From: an uncultured Selenomonadales bacterium
GTDB taxonomy: Bacteria; Bacillota; Negativicutes; Selenomonadales; Selenomonadaceae
DNA length: 20,361 nucleotides
Assembly: GCA_937910665.1 (NCBI GenBank)
Contig: CALEPR010000200.1
Span: 1 to 20,361 of the forward strand
Reading direction: 5' to 3'
Both the position numbers and the translations under genes were made by a program. Under the pieces are notes generated by a model that ran no database searches, was not told the origin of the DNA, and saw only the letters and a program-made list of their open reading frames with translations. Shown here piece after piece: positions 1-7,225 of this stretch (position 1 is its first letter; every line of letters starts with the position of its first letter).

Positions 1-44
1 AGTATGATGATACTTACTGGGCGAATCATACAATAAATCTATAG
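1..44 (+). CDS. 3' end of an unrecognised gene (partial, probable phage gene)
   Basis: Frame 3 is open from the window edge and ends with TAG at 42-44, encoding about 13 residues (YDDTYWANHTINL). The stop overlaps the strong AGGAGG ribosome binding site of the next gene, which fits a tightly packed phage operon. A second frame also closes nearby, so the frame choice rests on the plausible residue content and the spacing only. No function can be given. Confidence 0.35.
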   Translation, partial: YDDTYWANHTINL

Positions 45-53
45 GAGGAAAAT

Positions 54-461
54 ATGTTTCATCATCAGGTATATGCCGAGATATACAATGAAGAAGTTAA
101 AAATATAATCGTGTGCAGTAATTATGAGATGGCTAATGTGCTTGCTCGTAATGCTTATGGAAATAGTGCCATAGCAGTAGAATGCACATATTGGGCTTGT
201 GGAGCAGGGGACACATACGGAAATGGCAAATTTTATGACCCACAGGGCAATGAAAGAGAATATAAAGGTAGTGAGGCAGAAAATATCACAAACCTTGAAA
301 ATGAGAATATAGCGCTTAGAAGTCAATTACGTGACGATAATGAAACAATGCTTGATATAGCTTTTGAGTTAGATACAGTTATAGATGACAATGCAGAACT
401 TAATGAAATAGCACTTGACCTTGATTATAGGTTAAGTCAATTAGAAGATAGGGAGGCATAG
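54..461 (+). CDS. Phage tail-region accessory protein with C-terminal coiled coil
   Basis: A 135-residue protein with an excellent ribosome binding site (AGGAGG, 43-48) before ATG 54. Residues 1-70 (VYAEIYNEEVKNIIVCSNYE, then an alternating Ala/Asn-rich stretch and GDTYGNGKFYD) have the look of small proteins encoded just after tail-fibre genes in Firmicute phages. Residues about 78-135 form a heptad-like acidic helix (repeated LENEN, ELDTVIDDNAEL, LDYRLSQLED), probably a coiled coil. It is followed after one base by a 57-residue protein, as in phage tail operons. The phage assignment comes from resemblance recalled for the family; the biochemical role is unknown. A long antisense reading frame here is not considered real. 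Confidence 0.6.
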   Translation: MFHHQVYAEIYNEEVKNIIVCSNYEMANVLARNAYGNSAIAVECTYWACGAGDTYGNGKFYDPQGNEREYKGSEAENITNLENENIALRSQLRDDNETMLDIAFELDTVIDDNAELNEIALDLDYRLSQLEDREA

Positions 462-462
462 T

Positions 463-636
463 ATGAATTATTATGAAAGATATAAGAAGTTAATTCTTGA
501 TAAGACAGCAAGTGGTGACTTAACTACAGAATTTGTGGAGCAAACAACCGAGAGGCTTGACTATTACTTAGGAAAGAGAAAGCTCACTCAAGCCCAATAT
601 GATGAACTTATAACACTTATGAACCCAAATGATTAA
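463..636 (+). CDS. Small XkdX-like phage protein
   Basis: A 57-residue reading frame with ATG at 463, six bases after GGGAGG (451-456), one base after the preceding stop. The protein starts MNYYERYKKLILD and ends with the pattern LGKRKLTQAQYDELITLMNP, in which a helix-turn-helix-like 'LT.AQYDELI' tail resembles small XkdX-type proteins encoded after tail genes in Firmicute phages. It overlaps the next frame by eight bases. The role of this family is not established; assignment is by local motif and position only. Confidence 0.55.
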   Translation: MNYYERYKKLILDKTASGDLTTEFVEQTTERLDYYLGKRKLTQAQYDELITLMNPND

Positions 637-847
637 GTTCGTTGTAAAAGGGCAATTACCATCACTCAATGAATATATAACACAATGCAGAAACAATAAA
701 TATGGGGCTAATAAGTGGAAACACAAGTATCAAGAACTTATATGCAAACAAATTACAGAGCAAGTGGAAAATTTTGGCAGTGGTGCAACAGTTAAGACCA
801 TACAAAATGTAAACTCCAAAGGCGGAAACATTAACATCAACTTCTGA
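629..847 (+). pseudogene. Truncated RusA-like Holliday-junction resolvase
   Basis: The first about 45 residues (MIKFVVKGQLPSLNEYITQC, then an NNKYGANKWKHKY segment) match the start of phage RusA-type crossover-junction endonucleases, which resolve four-way DNA junctions as dimers. Family members are usually about 120-140 residues and carry conserved acidic metal ligands in the second half (an RxxDxDN-type segment). Here the frame stops at 72 residues, and residues after about 48 (GSGATVKTIQ, VNSKGGNININF) look unrelated. The gene therefore appears to have lost its catalytic part. ATG 629 overlaps the upstream stop. A RusA gene directly behind tail genes is an unusual order, so the fragment may have been joined by deletion. 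Confidence 0.55.
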
Positions 848-862
848 ATTGAAAGGAGTGAA

Positions 863-895
863 GGCTCATTCTCTGCAAAAGACGGAGAGTGAGCC
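863..895 (+). promoter_or_regulatory. GC-rich hairpin just before the leader-peptide gene
   Basis: GGCTCATTCTC (863-873) pairs with GAGAGTGAGCC (885-895) over 11 base pairs with one T-G wobble, leaving an 11-base loop. A good ribosome binding site, AAAGGAG, lies at 852-858, before the hairpin, while the ATG of the next gene is at 904, nine bases after it. Folding could bring the two together or block initiation. Alternatively it is a terminator of the phage remnant, since TAAATTTTAT follows, though this is a poor T tract. The sequence shows the structure; its role is inference. Confidence 0.5.
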
Positions 896-903
896 TAAAT
901 TTT

Positions 904-1200
904 ATGAATAAAGAAGCAAAAGCGCAAATTGATAAAGCATTGGAAGGAATCTCATCGAGTGAGCATAAAACTTTTGAGACCTCGAAAGATTTCTATGAAT
1001 ACCTCAAACAACAAGGTGTAACGGTTTCATTTGATGATGTGAAGGCAGTATTGCTCGACATGAGGAAGATGAGCAAGCAGGAACTTGACATTGAGATTTT
1101 AGATGATATTGCCGGTGGAGCTCAAGTTGAAATTAACAATACTATTAAAAACAACACCAAACCGGTAAAAGTCGGTCCGGTAGTAGTCATAGGCATGTGA
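904..1200 (+). CDS. Small protein with double-glycine (Nif11/NHLP-like) leader
   Basis: A 98-residue protein from ATG 904; a GTG in frame at 889 would add five residues but lies inside the hairpin stem. The region DFYEYLKQQGVTVSFDDVK followed by MSKQELDIEILDDIAGG resembles the long leader peptides of Nif11/NHLP-type peptide precursors, which end in an acidic helix and a Gly-Gly cleavage site. The part after GG (AQVEINNTIKNNT, then KPVKVGPVVVIGM) is a 26-residue tail without cysteine and with few Ser/Thr, so it does not look like a lanthipeptide core. No modification enzyme or peptidase-transporter is encoded in the window. It is followed seven bases later by an outer-membrane protein gene, so it could instead be a secreted partner. 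The leader resemblance is moderate; the product is unknown. Confidence 0.6.
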   Translation: MNKEAKAQIDKALEGISSSEHKTFETSKDFYEYLKQQGVTVSFDDVKAVLLDMRKMSKQELDIEILDDIAGGAQVEINNTIKNNTKPVKVGPVVVIGM

Positions 1201-1207
1201 TTAAGCG

Positions 1208-3190
1208 ATGAAACTCAAAGGGAATAAGTATTTAAAAAAATTAACTTTTGCTGTACTGCTCAGTTTGAGTATAAATCAACATTCGGCTAAGGCTGAAGAT
1301 GAAGAAACTGTAAATCTTCCGGCGCAAGTTATGATAATGAGTTTGGAGGAATGGAACAATCGCAATTTAAGGATAATAGGCAGTGGTGGCTCGAATATCG
1401 TCATTTATGGTGGTAAGCAAGAAGGTCGCGTCGTCAATTCCTCAATGGACGAAAGCACAACTTTTATAAATTTTTATGGTGGTTACTATGACGGCATAAA
1501 CTCAAATGAAGTAGTGGACGTAACAGATAATGTGATCGACATTAGAAACGGCTCAGTCGGTTGGATTGTTTACGATGATCCCGAAAAATATGATGATTCC
1601 TACAATAGAACGCATATTTACGGAAAGAATGGCAAAACATTAAACATCAATGTTATAGGCGGACACAGCGGACTTGGCGAAGTCAGTGGCAACACAATAA
1701 ATTTTTACGGTGGAAATGTCACCAACTACATAATCGCTGCGGAAACTAAAACAGATACCGCCGACGATGCCGCAACTCGTCTACATGATAATGTTGTAAA
1801 TATTTTTGCCAATTCCAATTTGAGGAAAGCCAAAATTTATGGAGCTGCGCTTTACAATGATGACGACCGAAGTCGTTCATCAATAATGGGTACGGATAAC
1901 ACGTTGAATATTTATGTAAAAGGTGTTAATGTCAGTGAAATGACAGATTTTAACAACTTAAATTTTTATTTGCCACAGAATACTGTAAACGGCGATTTAG
2001 TTTTAAATGTTACCGGCAAAGCCAATACAAATATTTCAGGAAGTAAGGTAATTGCAATAGTAGATTCAGATACTTATCTTGATTTAAATGATAAGGTCAT
2101 ACTTATTCAAAACAACAAAGGTAAAATATCTGATGATGAAATTACTTCTTACAAAGGAATCCATAGTGACACAAGCAGCAGTGAAGGTTATACTCGAATG
2201 ATGGAATATCATTTGGTAGTAGAAAAAGTTGATGATTCGCATGTAATATTGAGACTTGTTGGAGACAGACCAAGAACGCCTACAGAATTTATTCCTCAAG
2301 TACGAGTGCCAACTATCATAAACAGAGGCGGAGATCTTTTAGCCGGAAGTGGTTTATCTGAAGCGGAAAGTGCAGGAGCACAAATTTATACTCCATTCTT
2401 TGCTGCAAATCAATCTTCAATGAGGCAAAAAACCGGCTCATATGTTGAAAGTGTTGGAACGAGTATGATTTTAGGTGTGTCTCGAAAACTTGATAACGAA
2501 AAAAGACGCAGATTAGTTGCACCAATAGTTGAATATGGACTTGGCAGATATGATTCATATGCTGATGGTGGTGTTCACGGCAAGGGCAATAATCATTATA
2601 TAGGCGGCGGAATAGTTTTTCGTGATAAATTAAACGACGGCTCATACTATGAAGGCAGTATTCGTGCAGGACGGTTGAAGGTTGATTATGAAACAAATGC
2701 TTATCCGTTCAAAAATCAATATCTGCATGAGGATTTTGATACTTCATCACATTATATAGGCGCACATTTCGGCGTTGGTCGTGAATTGCCTTGCAAGGTA
2801 AAAGATAAGATAAACTATTACAGTAAATTTTTCTATACTTACATCGGACCGGATCAAATTCATCTTACAACCGGCGAAGAATTTAAACTCAGTCAAGTAC
2901 ACAGCAATAGATTGCGGTTAGGTACTCGATATTCATATCAAGCCGATGAAAAAAATAAATTGTATATCGGCACTGCTTACGAATATGAATTTAAAGGTTC
3001 ATCTTACGCTACTTATGAAGGCTTCAAAACAAAGACAGCGTCAATTCGCGGAGGCAGCGGAATGATAGAACTTGGTTGGGTGTATAAACCTGAATCAAAT
3101 GATCGCTGGAGTTTTGATTTAAGTGGTGTTGGCTGGGTAGGTCGTCAGCAAGGTTTAACCGGTCGTTTTGGCATAAATTGGATGTTTTGA
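1208..3190 (+). CDS. Autotransporter-like outer-membrane beta-barrel protein
   Basis: A 660-residue protein. Residues 1-29 are a Sec signal peptide (KKLTFAVLLSLSINQHSAKA, cleavage before EDEE). Residues about 45-370 form a passenger with repeated short beta strands of the type N-(T/V)-I-N-F-Y-G-G-(N/Y), which suggests a right-handed beta-helix. From about residue 400 to the end, alternating aromatic/polar strands (for example GRFGINWMF at the terminus) and a C-terminal Phe indicate an outer-membrane barrel of autotransporter type, normally inserted by the BAM complex. The strand density and terminal Phe are seen directly; the passenger's partner is unknown. The start ATG follows the previous stop by seven bases with only a weak ribosome binding site, suggesting coupled translation. 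It implies a diderm host. Confidence 0.8.
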   Translation: MKLKGNKYLKKLTFAVLLSLSINQHSAKAEDEETVNLPAQVMIMSLEEWNNRNLRIIGSGGSNIVIYGGKQEGRVVNSSMDESTTFINFYGGYYDGINSNEVVDVTDNVIDIRNGSVGWIVYDDPEKYDDSYNRTHIYGKNGKTLNINVIGGHSGLGEVSGNTINFYGGNVTNYIIAAETKTDTADDAATRLHDNVVNIFANSNLRKAKIYGAALYNDDDRSRSSIMGTDNTLNIYVKGVNVSEMTDFNNLNFYLPQNTVNGDLVLNVTGKANTNISGSKVIAIVDSDTYLDLNDKVILIQNNKGKISDDEITSYKGIHSDTSSSEGYTRMMEYHLVVEKVDDSHVILRLVGDRPRTPTEFIPQVRVPTIINRGGDLLAGSGLSEAESAGAQIYTPFFAANQSSMRQKTGSYVESVGTSMILGVSRKLDNEKRRRLVAPIVEYGLGRYDSYADGGVHGKGNNHYIGGGIVFRDKLNDGSYYEGSIRAGRLKVDYETNAYPFKNQYLHEDFDTSSHYIGAHFGVGRELPCKVKDKINYYSKFFYTYIGPDQIHLTTGEEFKLSQVHSNRLRLGTRYSYQADEKNKLYIGTAYEYEFKGSSYATYEGFKTKTASIRGGSGMIELGWVYKPESNDRWSFDLSGVGWVGRQQGLTGRFGINWMF

Positions 3191-3200
3191 GGAAATTTTG

Positions 3201-5369
3201 ATGAAGTTGAAATTAAATATTCGGCGGCGAATGATGTTGATAATTATGTCAGTTACGATTATAACATTATTATTGTCCGGTGCAGTTGCATTTTATGAAG
3301 TTATAGATTCCGGTCATAAAATTAAACGTGAAGGAGAAGACATCAGCAAGGAAATATCATTAAACACGTCAAAACTTCTTGAAGATGAGATGAAAGTTGA
3401 ATTAACAAAACTTGCTAATAGTAAAGCCGAAGAAATAACCCACAGAATGAGAGATTCTGCAAATGACGTTGAATTAATTGCTGATGAAATGAATGAAATT
3501 TATCAAAATCCTTCAAGATTTTTGCCGCAAACTGTTGATGAGCCAAGTCAAACTAAAGCAGGAAAAACTAATTTTTATATTCAATATTCTGAAACCTTTG
3601 ATAGAGCTGCTTTTGCTGATAAAATTGCCATAAGTTCGAGAATAAAAGATTTTTTGATACGCATAGTAGAAAATAATTCAATGATAGTTTCGATAGGAAT
3701 AATTTCGCGTGATGGTTACACTATTTCAGCTGATGATGACAGAGATGTTAATATTGATGATTTTGAGCAGCCACCTTTAACTTATGAAACAACAGAGAGT
3801 GAATGGTATCAAAAAGCAATAAAAGAAGAAAAATTGATTTTTTCAGATGTCAGGCAATTTGTACTATCTAATGCTTTGGGCGGATTCTGTGCAATTCCAT
3901 ATTATAATGAGAACGGTGAAATTATGGGTGTTACCGCCGGGCAAATTTTTCTTGACAAGATTGAACACTTGCTTGATGAAATTGAACTTTATGATACAGG
4001 TTTCTGTTTTGTGGTTGATAATCGCGGATATGTAATTTTAAATTCCGGTGATGATATACCGGCAGAACTTTTGGTCAGTCTGAAGGATAAACTTCAAGAT
4101 TCACAGAATGAGGATTTGGCCAAAATAGCTGTTGAAATGACGGCGGGTAAAAATGATTTAAGAGAAATCACGTTGAATGGAAAGGAATATTATATCGTTT
4201 ATGCGCCAATTAAAGCAACGGGCTGGTCATTTGGTGCAGCAATTTCTAAAGAAGAAGTTATTGAGCCAGTTGTAAGAAATAAAGAAATTATAGAGGCTGT
4301 AACGACAAAAAATATTGATGAACTTGAAAATGCGTTGATGAATAAAATAATTTTGGTTGCAGTATTCATGGTTGTTATTTTGGCGATAGTAATTTATGTC
4401 AATCGAAAACTGTCTGATAACTTTGTGAAGCCGATTTACGAACTCAGCAACAGTGTTAGAGAAATTGCCAGAGGTGACTTCAATAAAAAAATTGATATAA
4501 AAACCGGCGACGAAATTGAACATCTTGCAGCGTGTTTTAATGCAATGACGGGCGAATTAAAGACTTACATAGAAAATTTAACAAAAATTACTGCTGAAAA
4601 AGAAAAAATGGCTACTGAATTGGAAGTAGCAAAAAATATTCAAATTTCAATGCTGCCGCACGATTTTAATTTTAATCGCAATGATTTTGAGATATATGCA
4701 ACGATGAATGCGGCGAAGGAAGTCGGCGGCGATTTTTACGATTTTTATTTGCTTGACGAGAATCATTTAGTAATAACGATTGCAGATGTGAGTGGAAAAG
4801 GCGTACCGGCAGCGTTGTTTATGGCAAATTCCAAAACGATATTAAAAAATTTTGCAATGACAATGGTAAATCCAGATGACCTTTCAGCCGTAATGACATG
4901 TGCCAATCAACAACTTTGCGAAAACAATAAAGAAAAAATGTTTGTAACGGTATTTGTGGGAATGTTAGATTTAAAGACCGGCGAATTTATCTTTGTCAAT
5001 GGCGGACATAATCCGCCACTGATTTACAAGAAAGCCGAAAACAAATTTGAATATCTGAAACTCAAAAAAAGTTGTATATTGGGTATAAAGAAGAAGTTAT
5101 CATTTAATCAGCAAAGTATTCAATTTGAAAGCGGTGATATGATTTTTCTCTACACGGACGGTGTAACTGAGGCAATGAATAGTCAGCGAAAGCAGTATAC
5201 AAGTAGTCGATTACAAAATTTCCTTGATGATACCGATAACAATATTTCTCTTGAAACACTTTTGGAAACAGTTAGAAAAGACATTAAAAATCATACAGGT
5301 GATGCTGAACAATCCGATGATATTACGATGTTGGCATTAAGATTTAGGAGTGATGAAAATGGCAAGTAA
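3201..5369 (+). CDS. Membrane sensor PP2C (RsbU/SpoIIE-type) serine phosphatase with Cache and HAMP
   Basis: 722 residues from ATG 3201 (a TTG at 3198 is less likely); the ribosome binding site GAGGAA overlaps the upstream stop. Domains in order: a transmembrane helix (about 12-34), an extracytoplasmic double-Cache region (about 40-370, with the typical GYTISADDDRD and FVVDNRGYVILNSGD segments), a second transmembrane helix (about 380-400), a HAMP linker ending around 455, a short coiled coil, and a PP2C/SpoIIE domain (about 485-722). The metal-binding motifs EVGGDFYDFY, IADVSGKGVPAAL, YTDGVTEA and SDDITMLALRF are intact. Enzymes of this type dephosphorylate a STAS anti-anti-sigma factor in response to a signal outside the membrane; the two partners are encoded next. 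The ligand cannot be read from the sequence. Confidence 0.92.
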   Translation: MKLKLNIRRRMMLIIMSVTIITLLLSGAVAFYEVIDSGHKIKREGEDISKEISLNTSKLLEDEMKVELTKLANSKAEEITHRMRDSANDVELIADEMNEIYQNPSRFLPQTVDEPSQTKAGKTNFYIQYSETFDRAAFADKIAISSRIKDFLIRIVENNSMIVSIGIISRDGYTISADDDRDVNIDDFEQPPLTYETTESEWYQKAIKEEKLIFSDVRQFVLSNALGGFCAIPYYNENGEIMGVTAGQIFLDKIEHLLDEIELYDTGFCFVVDNRGYVILNSGDDIPAELLVSLKDKLQDSQNEDLAKIAVEMTAGKNDLREITLNGKEYYIVYAPIKATGWSFGAAISKEEVIEPVVRNKEIIEAVTTKNIDELENALMNKIILVAVFMVVILAIVIYVNRKLSDNFVKPIYELSNSVREIARGDFNKKIDIKTGDEIEHLAACFNAMTGELKTYIENLTKITAEKEKMATELEVAKNIQISMLPHDFNFNRNDFEIYATMNAAKEVGGDFYDFYLLDENHLVITIADVSGKGVPAALFMANSKTILKNFAMTMVNPDDLSAVMTCANQQLCENNKEKMFVTVFVGMLDLKTGEFIFVNGGHNPPLIYKKAENKFEYLKLKKSCILGIKKKLSFNQQSIQFESGDMIFLYTDGVTEAMNSQRKQYTSSRLQNFLDDTDNNISLETLLETVRKDIKNHTGDAEQSDDITMLALRFRSDENGK

Positions 5370-5694
5370 TTTAATTGAGTATGAAGAGCAACAAAAAGAA
5401 AATTTGTTCATTTGGAGCATAATCGGCAGCCTTGATATGACGACGGCACAAGAAGCAGAAGATAAAGGCAAAATCATAGTTGAAAACAATGATAAAGTTG
5501 TGTTGGATATGTCAAGAATGGAATATATTTCAAGTGCCGGACTGAGAGTTTTGTTGATTTTGTCACAGGAAGCAGAAGATAATGACAAAGAATTTATTTT
5601 GTGTGGAGCTTCAGGTGACGTTAAAGAAGTCTTGGAAGATTCCGGAATGGATGTTCTGCTCAATATTGTTGAATCATTAGAGGAAGTAGAATGA
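5359..5694 (+). CDS. STAS-domain anti-anti-sigma factor (RsbV/SpoIIAA-like)
   Basis: 111 residues from ATG 5359, eight bases after AGGAG (5346-5350); ATG 5353 is possible but too close to the ribosome binding site. It overlaps the phosphatase gene by 11 bases. The segment VVLDMSRMEYISSAGLRVLL carries the conserved phosphorylatable serine (Ser58 or Ser59) of anti-sigma-factor antagonists. In the known cycle the unphosphorylated form binds the RsbW-type kinase and frees its target, and the PP2C enzyme restores this form. The target sigma factor is not encoded in the window; in related non-sporulating bacteria the cycle can control other outputs, so no sigma factor is named. Confidence 0.9.
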   Translation: MASNLIEYEEQQKENLFIWSIIGSLDMTTAQEAEDKGKIIVENNDKVVLDMSRMEYISSAGLRVLLILSQEAEDNDKEFILCGASGDVKEVLEDSGMDVLLNIVESLEEVE

Positions 5695-6119
5695 ACTTAA
5701 ATGAATGGAAAAAATATCCTGCAAGTCTCGAATATTATCAAGAAATGTCAGAGGATATACAAGCGGCGGCACAAATAGCCGGATTGAGTAAAAAATTAAA
5801 AAGTAAGTTGCGCCTTGGAATGGAAGAGGCTATAGTCAATATTATTAATTACGCTTACAAAAACAGCGGCGATATTTTCATAAGAGCAACAACTGACGAT
5901 GAGTATTTTATCATTGAACTTGTAGATTTTGGAGTTGAATTTAATCCGCTGGAATTTAATGATCCGAGATCTGAATCCAAACTTCCATTAGAAAAAACTG
6001 AACCCGGTGGAAAGGGAATACTTCTCATTAAAAAAATTTTTACTAAAACTTCCTATGTTTATGAAGAATTTCAAGATATACCGGCTAATCATTTAATCTT
6101 ATCACTAAAAAAATGTTAA
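5691..6119 (+). CDS. RsbW-like anti-sigma serine kinase (HATPase_c)
   Basis: 142 residues; ATG 5691 overlaps the preceding stop (ATGA), a classic coupled junction. A GHKL ATPase fold is visible: the N box at RLGMEEAIVNIINYAY (Glu45/46, Asn50, Asn53), the G1 box at VDFGVEFNP (Asp79, Gly81), and the ATP-lid at EPGGKGILLIKKIF (about 104-117). This size and pattern fit RsbW/SpoIIAB-type kinases, which phosphorylate the STAS partner and sequester a target protein. With the two previous genes it makes a complete phosphatase-antagonist-kinase switch placed directly behind an outer-membrane protein gene, so the switch may act on expression or activity of the surface protein; that link is inference. 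Confidence 0.9.
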   Translation: MNLNEWKKYPASLEYYQEMSEDIQAAAQIAGLSKKLKSKLRLGMEEAIVNIINYAYKNSGDIFIRATTDDEYFIIELVDFGVEFNPLEFNDPRSESKLPLEKTEPGGKGILLIKKIFTKTSYVYEEFQDIPANHLILSLKKC

Positions 6120-6131
6120 CTTCTGTAATAT

Positions 6132-6158
6132 TTGTTAGTTGCAATCGTATGTTAAAAT
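6132..6158 (+). promoter_or_regulatory. Putative extended -10 promoter
   Basis: TGTTAAAAT at 6150-6158 is an extended -10 element (TGnTAAAAT). TTGTTA at 6132-6137 is a possible -35 with a shorter than usual 15-base spacer. It lies in the gap after the kinase gene and 29 bases before the next start, so the small peptide gene probably has its own transcript. There is no visible terminator between the two. Confidence 0.45.
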
Positions 6159-6186
6159 GATAAGACAAATTAAGGATGCTTAAGTG

Positions 6187-6366
6187 ATGAATATAGAAAG
6201 AAAACTAAAAGAAGTAGATTTTTCAAAATTTAGCAAAATAAAAGAAAGCCTCTTTCAGGCTTTGTTAGAAAATAGAGGCAAAAAACGCGAATTGGATTTT
6301 GAAGAGTTGGATTATGCATCTGCGGCAGGAGTAAATCATGCTGAAAAGAAATATGACGAAGAATAA
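6187..6366 (+). CDS. Small peptide with leader-like acidic SAAG motif
   Basis: 59 residues from ATG 6187 (ribosome binding site AAGGA at 6172-6176); GTG 6184 is less likely. The peptide has a basic/amphipathic N-terminal half (RKLKEVDFSKFSKIKESLFQ), a linker RGKKRELDFEELDYASAAG and a 13-residue charged tail (VNHAEKKYDEE at its end). The ELDFEELDYASAAG segment resembles the acidic end of double-glycine leader peptides (typically LSDEELDxVAGG), with AAG in place of GG. The tail is too short and charged to look like a normal bacteriocin. No processing genes are near. It could be a leader-type substrate for machinery elsewhere or an unrelated small protein; function unknown. Confidence 0.55.
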   Translation: MNIERKLKEVDFSKFSKIKESLFQALLENRGKKRELDFEELDYASAAGVNHAEKKYDEE

Positions 6367-6382
6367 ATTTTAGGGAGGAATT

Positions 6383-6610
6383 TTGATAAAAAAAAATTTT
6401 AGCAGCTGTAATGGCTGGAATGATGACTTTTGGTGTGGCATTTACTACGCAAACTCAAGCGGCAACCCGTGATGAGATTGCAGCAATAAAGGTCTCAAAA
6501 TCTGGTAAGTTTAATTATTGGACGAAAGAATCAGAAGCTAAACAAAAGCTCGTTGAATATGTCAAAGATGTTACGAACAAAAGCAGCAAGAATTTTATAC
6601 CGGTTGTCAG
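6383..6610 (+). pseudogene. 5' stub of a secreted protein (possibly HAD-type phosphatase), frameshifted and truncated
   Basis: A strong ribosome binding site (AGGGAGGA, 6372-6379) is followed by TTG 6383, but the frame that starts there leaves the coding frame at a run of nine A (6388-6396). From 6396 the other frame reads ILAAVMAGMMTFGVAFTTQ then TQA-ATRDE, a clear signal peptide. The mature part (SGKFNYWTKESEAKQKL, then VEYVKDVTNKSSKNFIPV) resembles the N-terminus of secreted HAD-superfamily acid phosphatases in related anaerobes, in which a DxDGT motif would follow directly. Instead the similarity stops near 6605 and a recombinase fragment in another frame begins. The catalytic part is absent. 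The HAD assignment is recalled from family pattern and is moderate to weak; the truncation is clear from the frame change. Confidence 0.5.
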
Positions 6611-6865
6611 GGAAAATTTATGCTCACGATTTTTGGCGCGATTGCTGAATTTGAACGCGAACTTATTTTGCAACGTCAGCGCGAAGGTATTCAACTTGCC
6701 AAAGCCGCTGGAAAATATAAAGGTCGCAACGCTAAAAAACGTCCGAAAGATTTCGACTACTACAAACAGGCTTATTACGAACGTACCATGACTGTCACAA
6801 AAATTGCAAAACATTACAAAGTTTCTCGCCCAACCGTTTACAAGTGGTTGAAAGAAAAAACTTGA
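6611..6865 (+). pseudogene. C-terminal fragment of a serine recombinase (resolvase/invertase type)
   Basis: The frame reads GKFMLTIFGAIAEFERELIL then QRQREGIQLAKAAGKYKGR, the end of the resolvase catalytic domain and long E helix, and then a Hin-type helix-turn-helix (TVTKIAKHYKVSRPTVYKWL, near 6793-6852). Full-length enzymes are about 180-210 residues with the nucleophilic serine near residue 10 and an arginine cluster. All of that is missing, leaving about 84 residues, so the fragment cannot be active as a recombinase. Upstream of GKF the frame is not resolvase-like. An ATG at 6620 could start an 81-residue DNA-binding product, but no ribosome binding site precedes it. It marks a rearrangement edge next to the truncated secreted-protein gene. 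Confidence 0.8.
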
Positions 6866-6902
6866 GAAATTTTTTTGTCTTGTCCTAATTCGTTCTAAAA
6901 AA

Positions 6903-6911
6903 TGTTATAAT
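6903..6911 (+). promoter_or_regulatory. Extended -10 promoter for the retropepsin gene pair
   Basis: TGTTATAAT (6903-6911) is a perfect -10 hexamer with the extended TGn element. TTGTCC at 6880-6885 is the nearest -35-like hexamer but the spacer is 20 bases, so recognition would lean on the extended element. It lies 32 bases before the next ATG (6944). Confidence 0.55.
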
Positions 6912-6943
6912 ATTGAAACAGAATTTTTAATGAGGTGAGCAAA

Positions 6944-7225
6944 ATGGAAAAATTTGACTTCAATGAGCGTTTGTCTTGGGCTGACATTGTTAAAAAATAT
7001 CCTCACAAGTGGGTCGGACTTTCTGCCATTGATTGGAACGGTGGAAAAATTCTTTCGGCTGTCGTTAAATATGTTGACGATTCCATTGACAAAATTTTTG
7101 ACAGACAAATTACTGTCGGTGATGTCGAAGCCGAATATACCACGCCCAATGAACTCTTGAGCAATTTTAATTCAGGTTTTACCTTTTTACCGTCGGAAAA
7201 CAAAGCAGAGGGCATTACACAATGA
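6944..7225 (+). CDS. Unrecognised 93-residue protein coupled to a retropepsin-like protease
   Basis: Start ATG 6944 is chosen because GAGGTGA (6932-6938) lies at proper distance; a GTG at 6935 lies within that site. The protein is soluble, mixed alpha/beta, starts MEKFDFNERLSWADIVKKYP and has a WVGLSAIDWNGGKILSAVV core followed by an acidic region ending near FTFLPSENKAEGITQ. I do not recognise a domain. Its stop overlaps the start of the protease gene (ATGA, 7222-7225), so the two are made together, which suggests a partner, substrate or inhibitor of the protease; this is inference. Confidence 0.75.
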   Translation: MEKFDFNERLSWADIVKKYPHKWVGLSAIDWNGGKILSAVVKYVDDSIDKIFDRQITVGDVEAEYTTPNELLSNFNSGFTFLPSENKAEGITQ

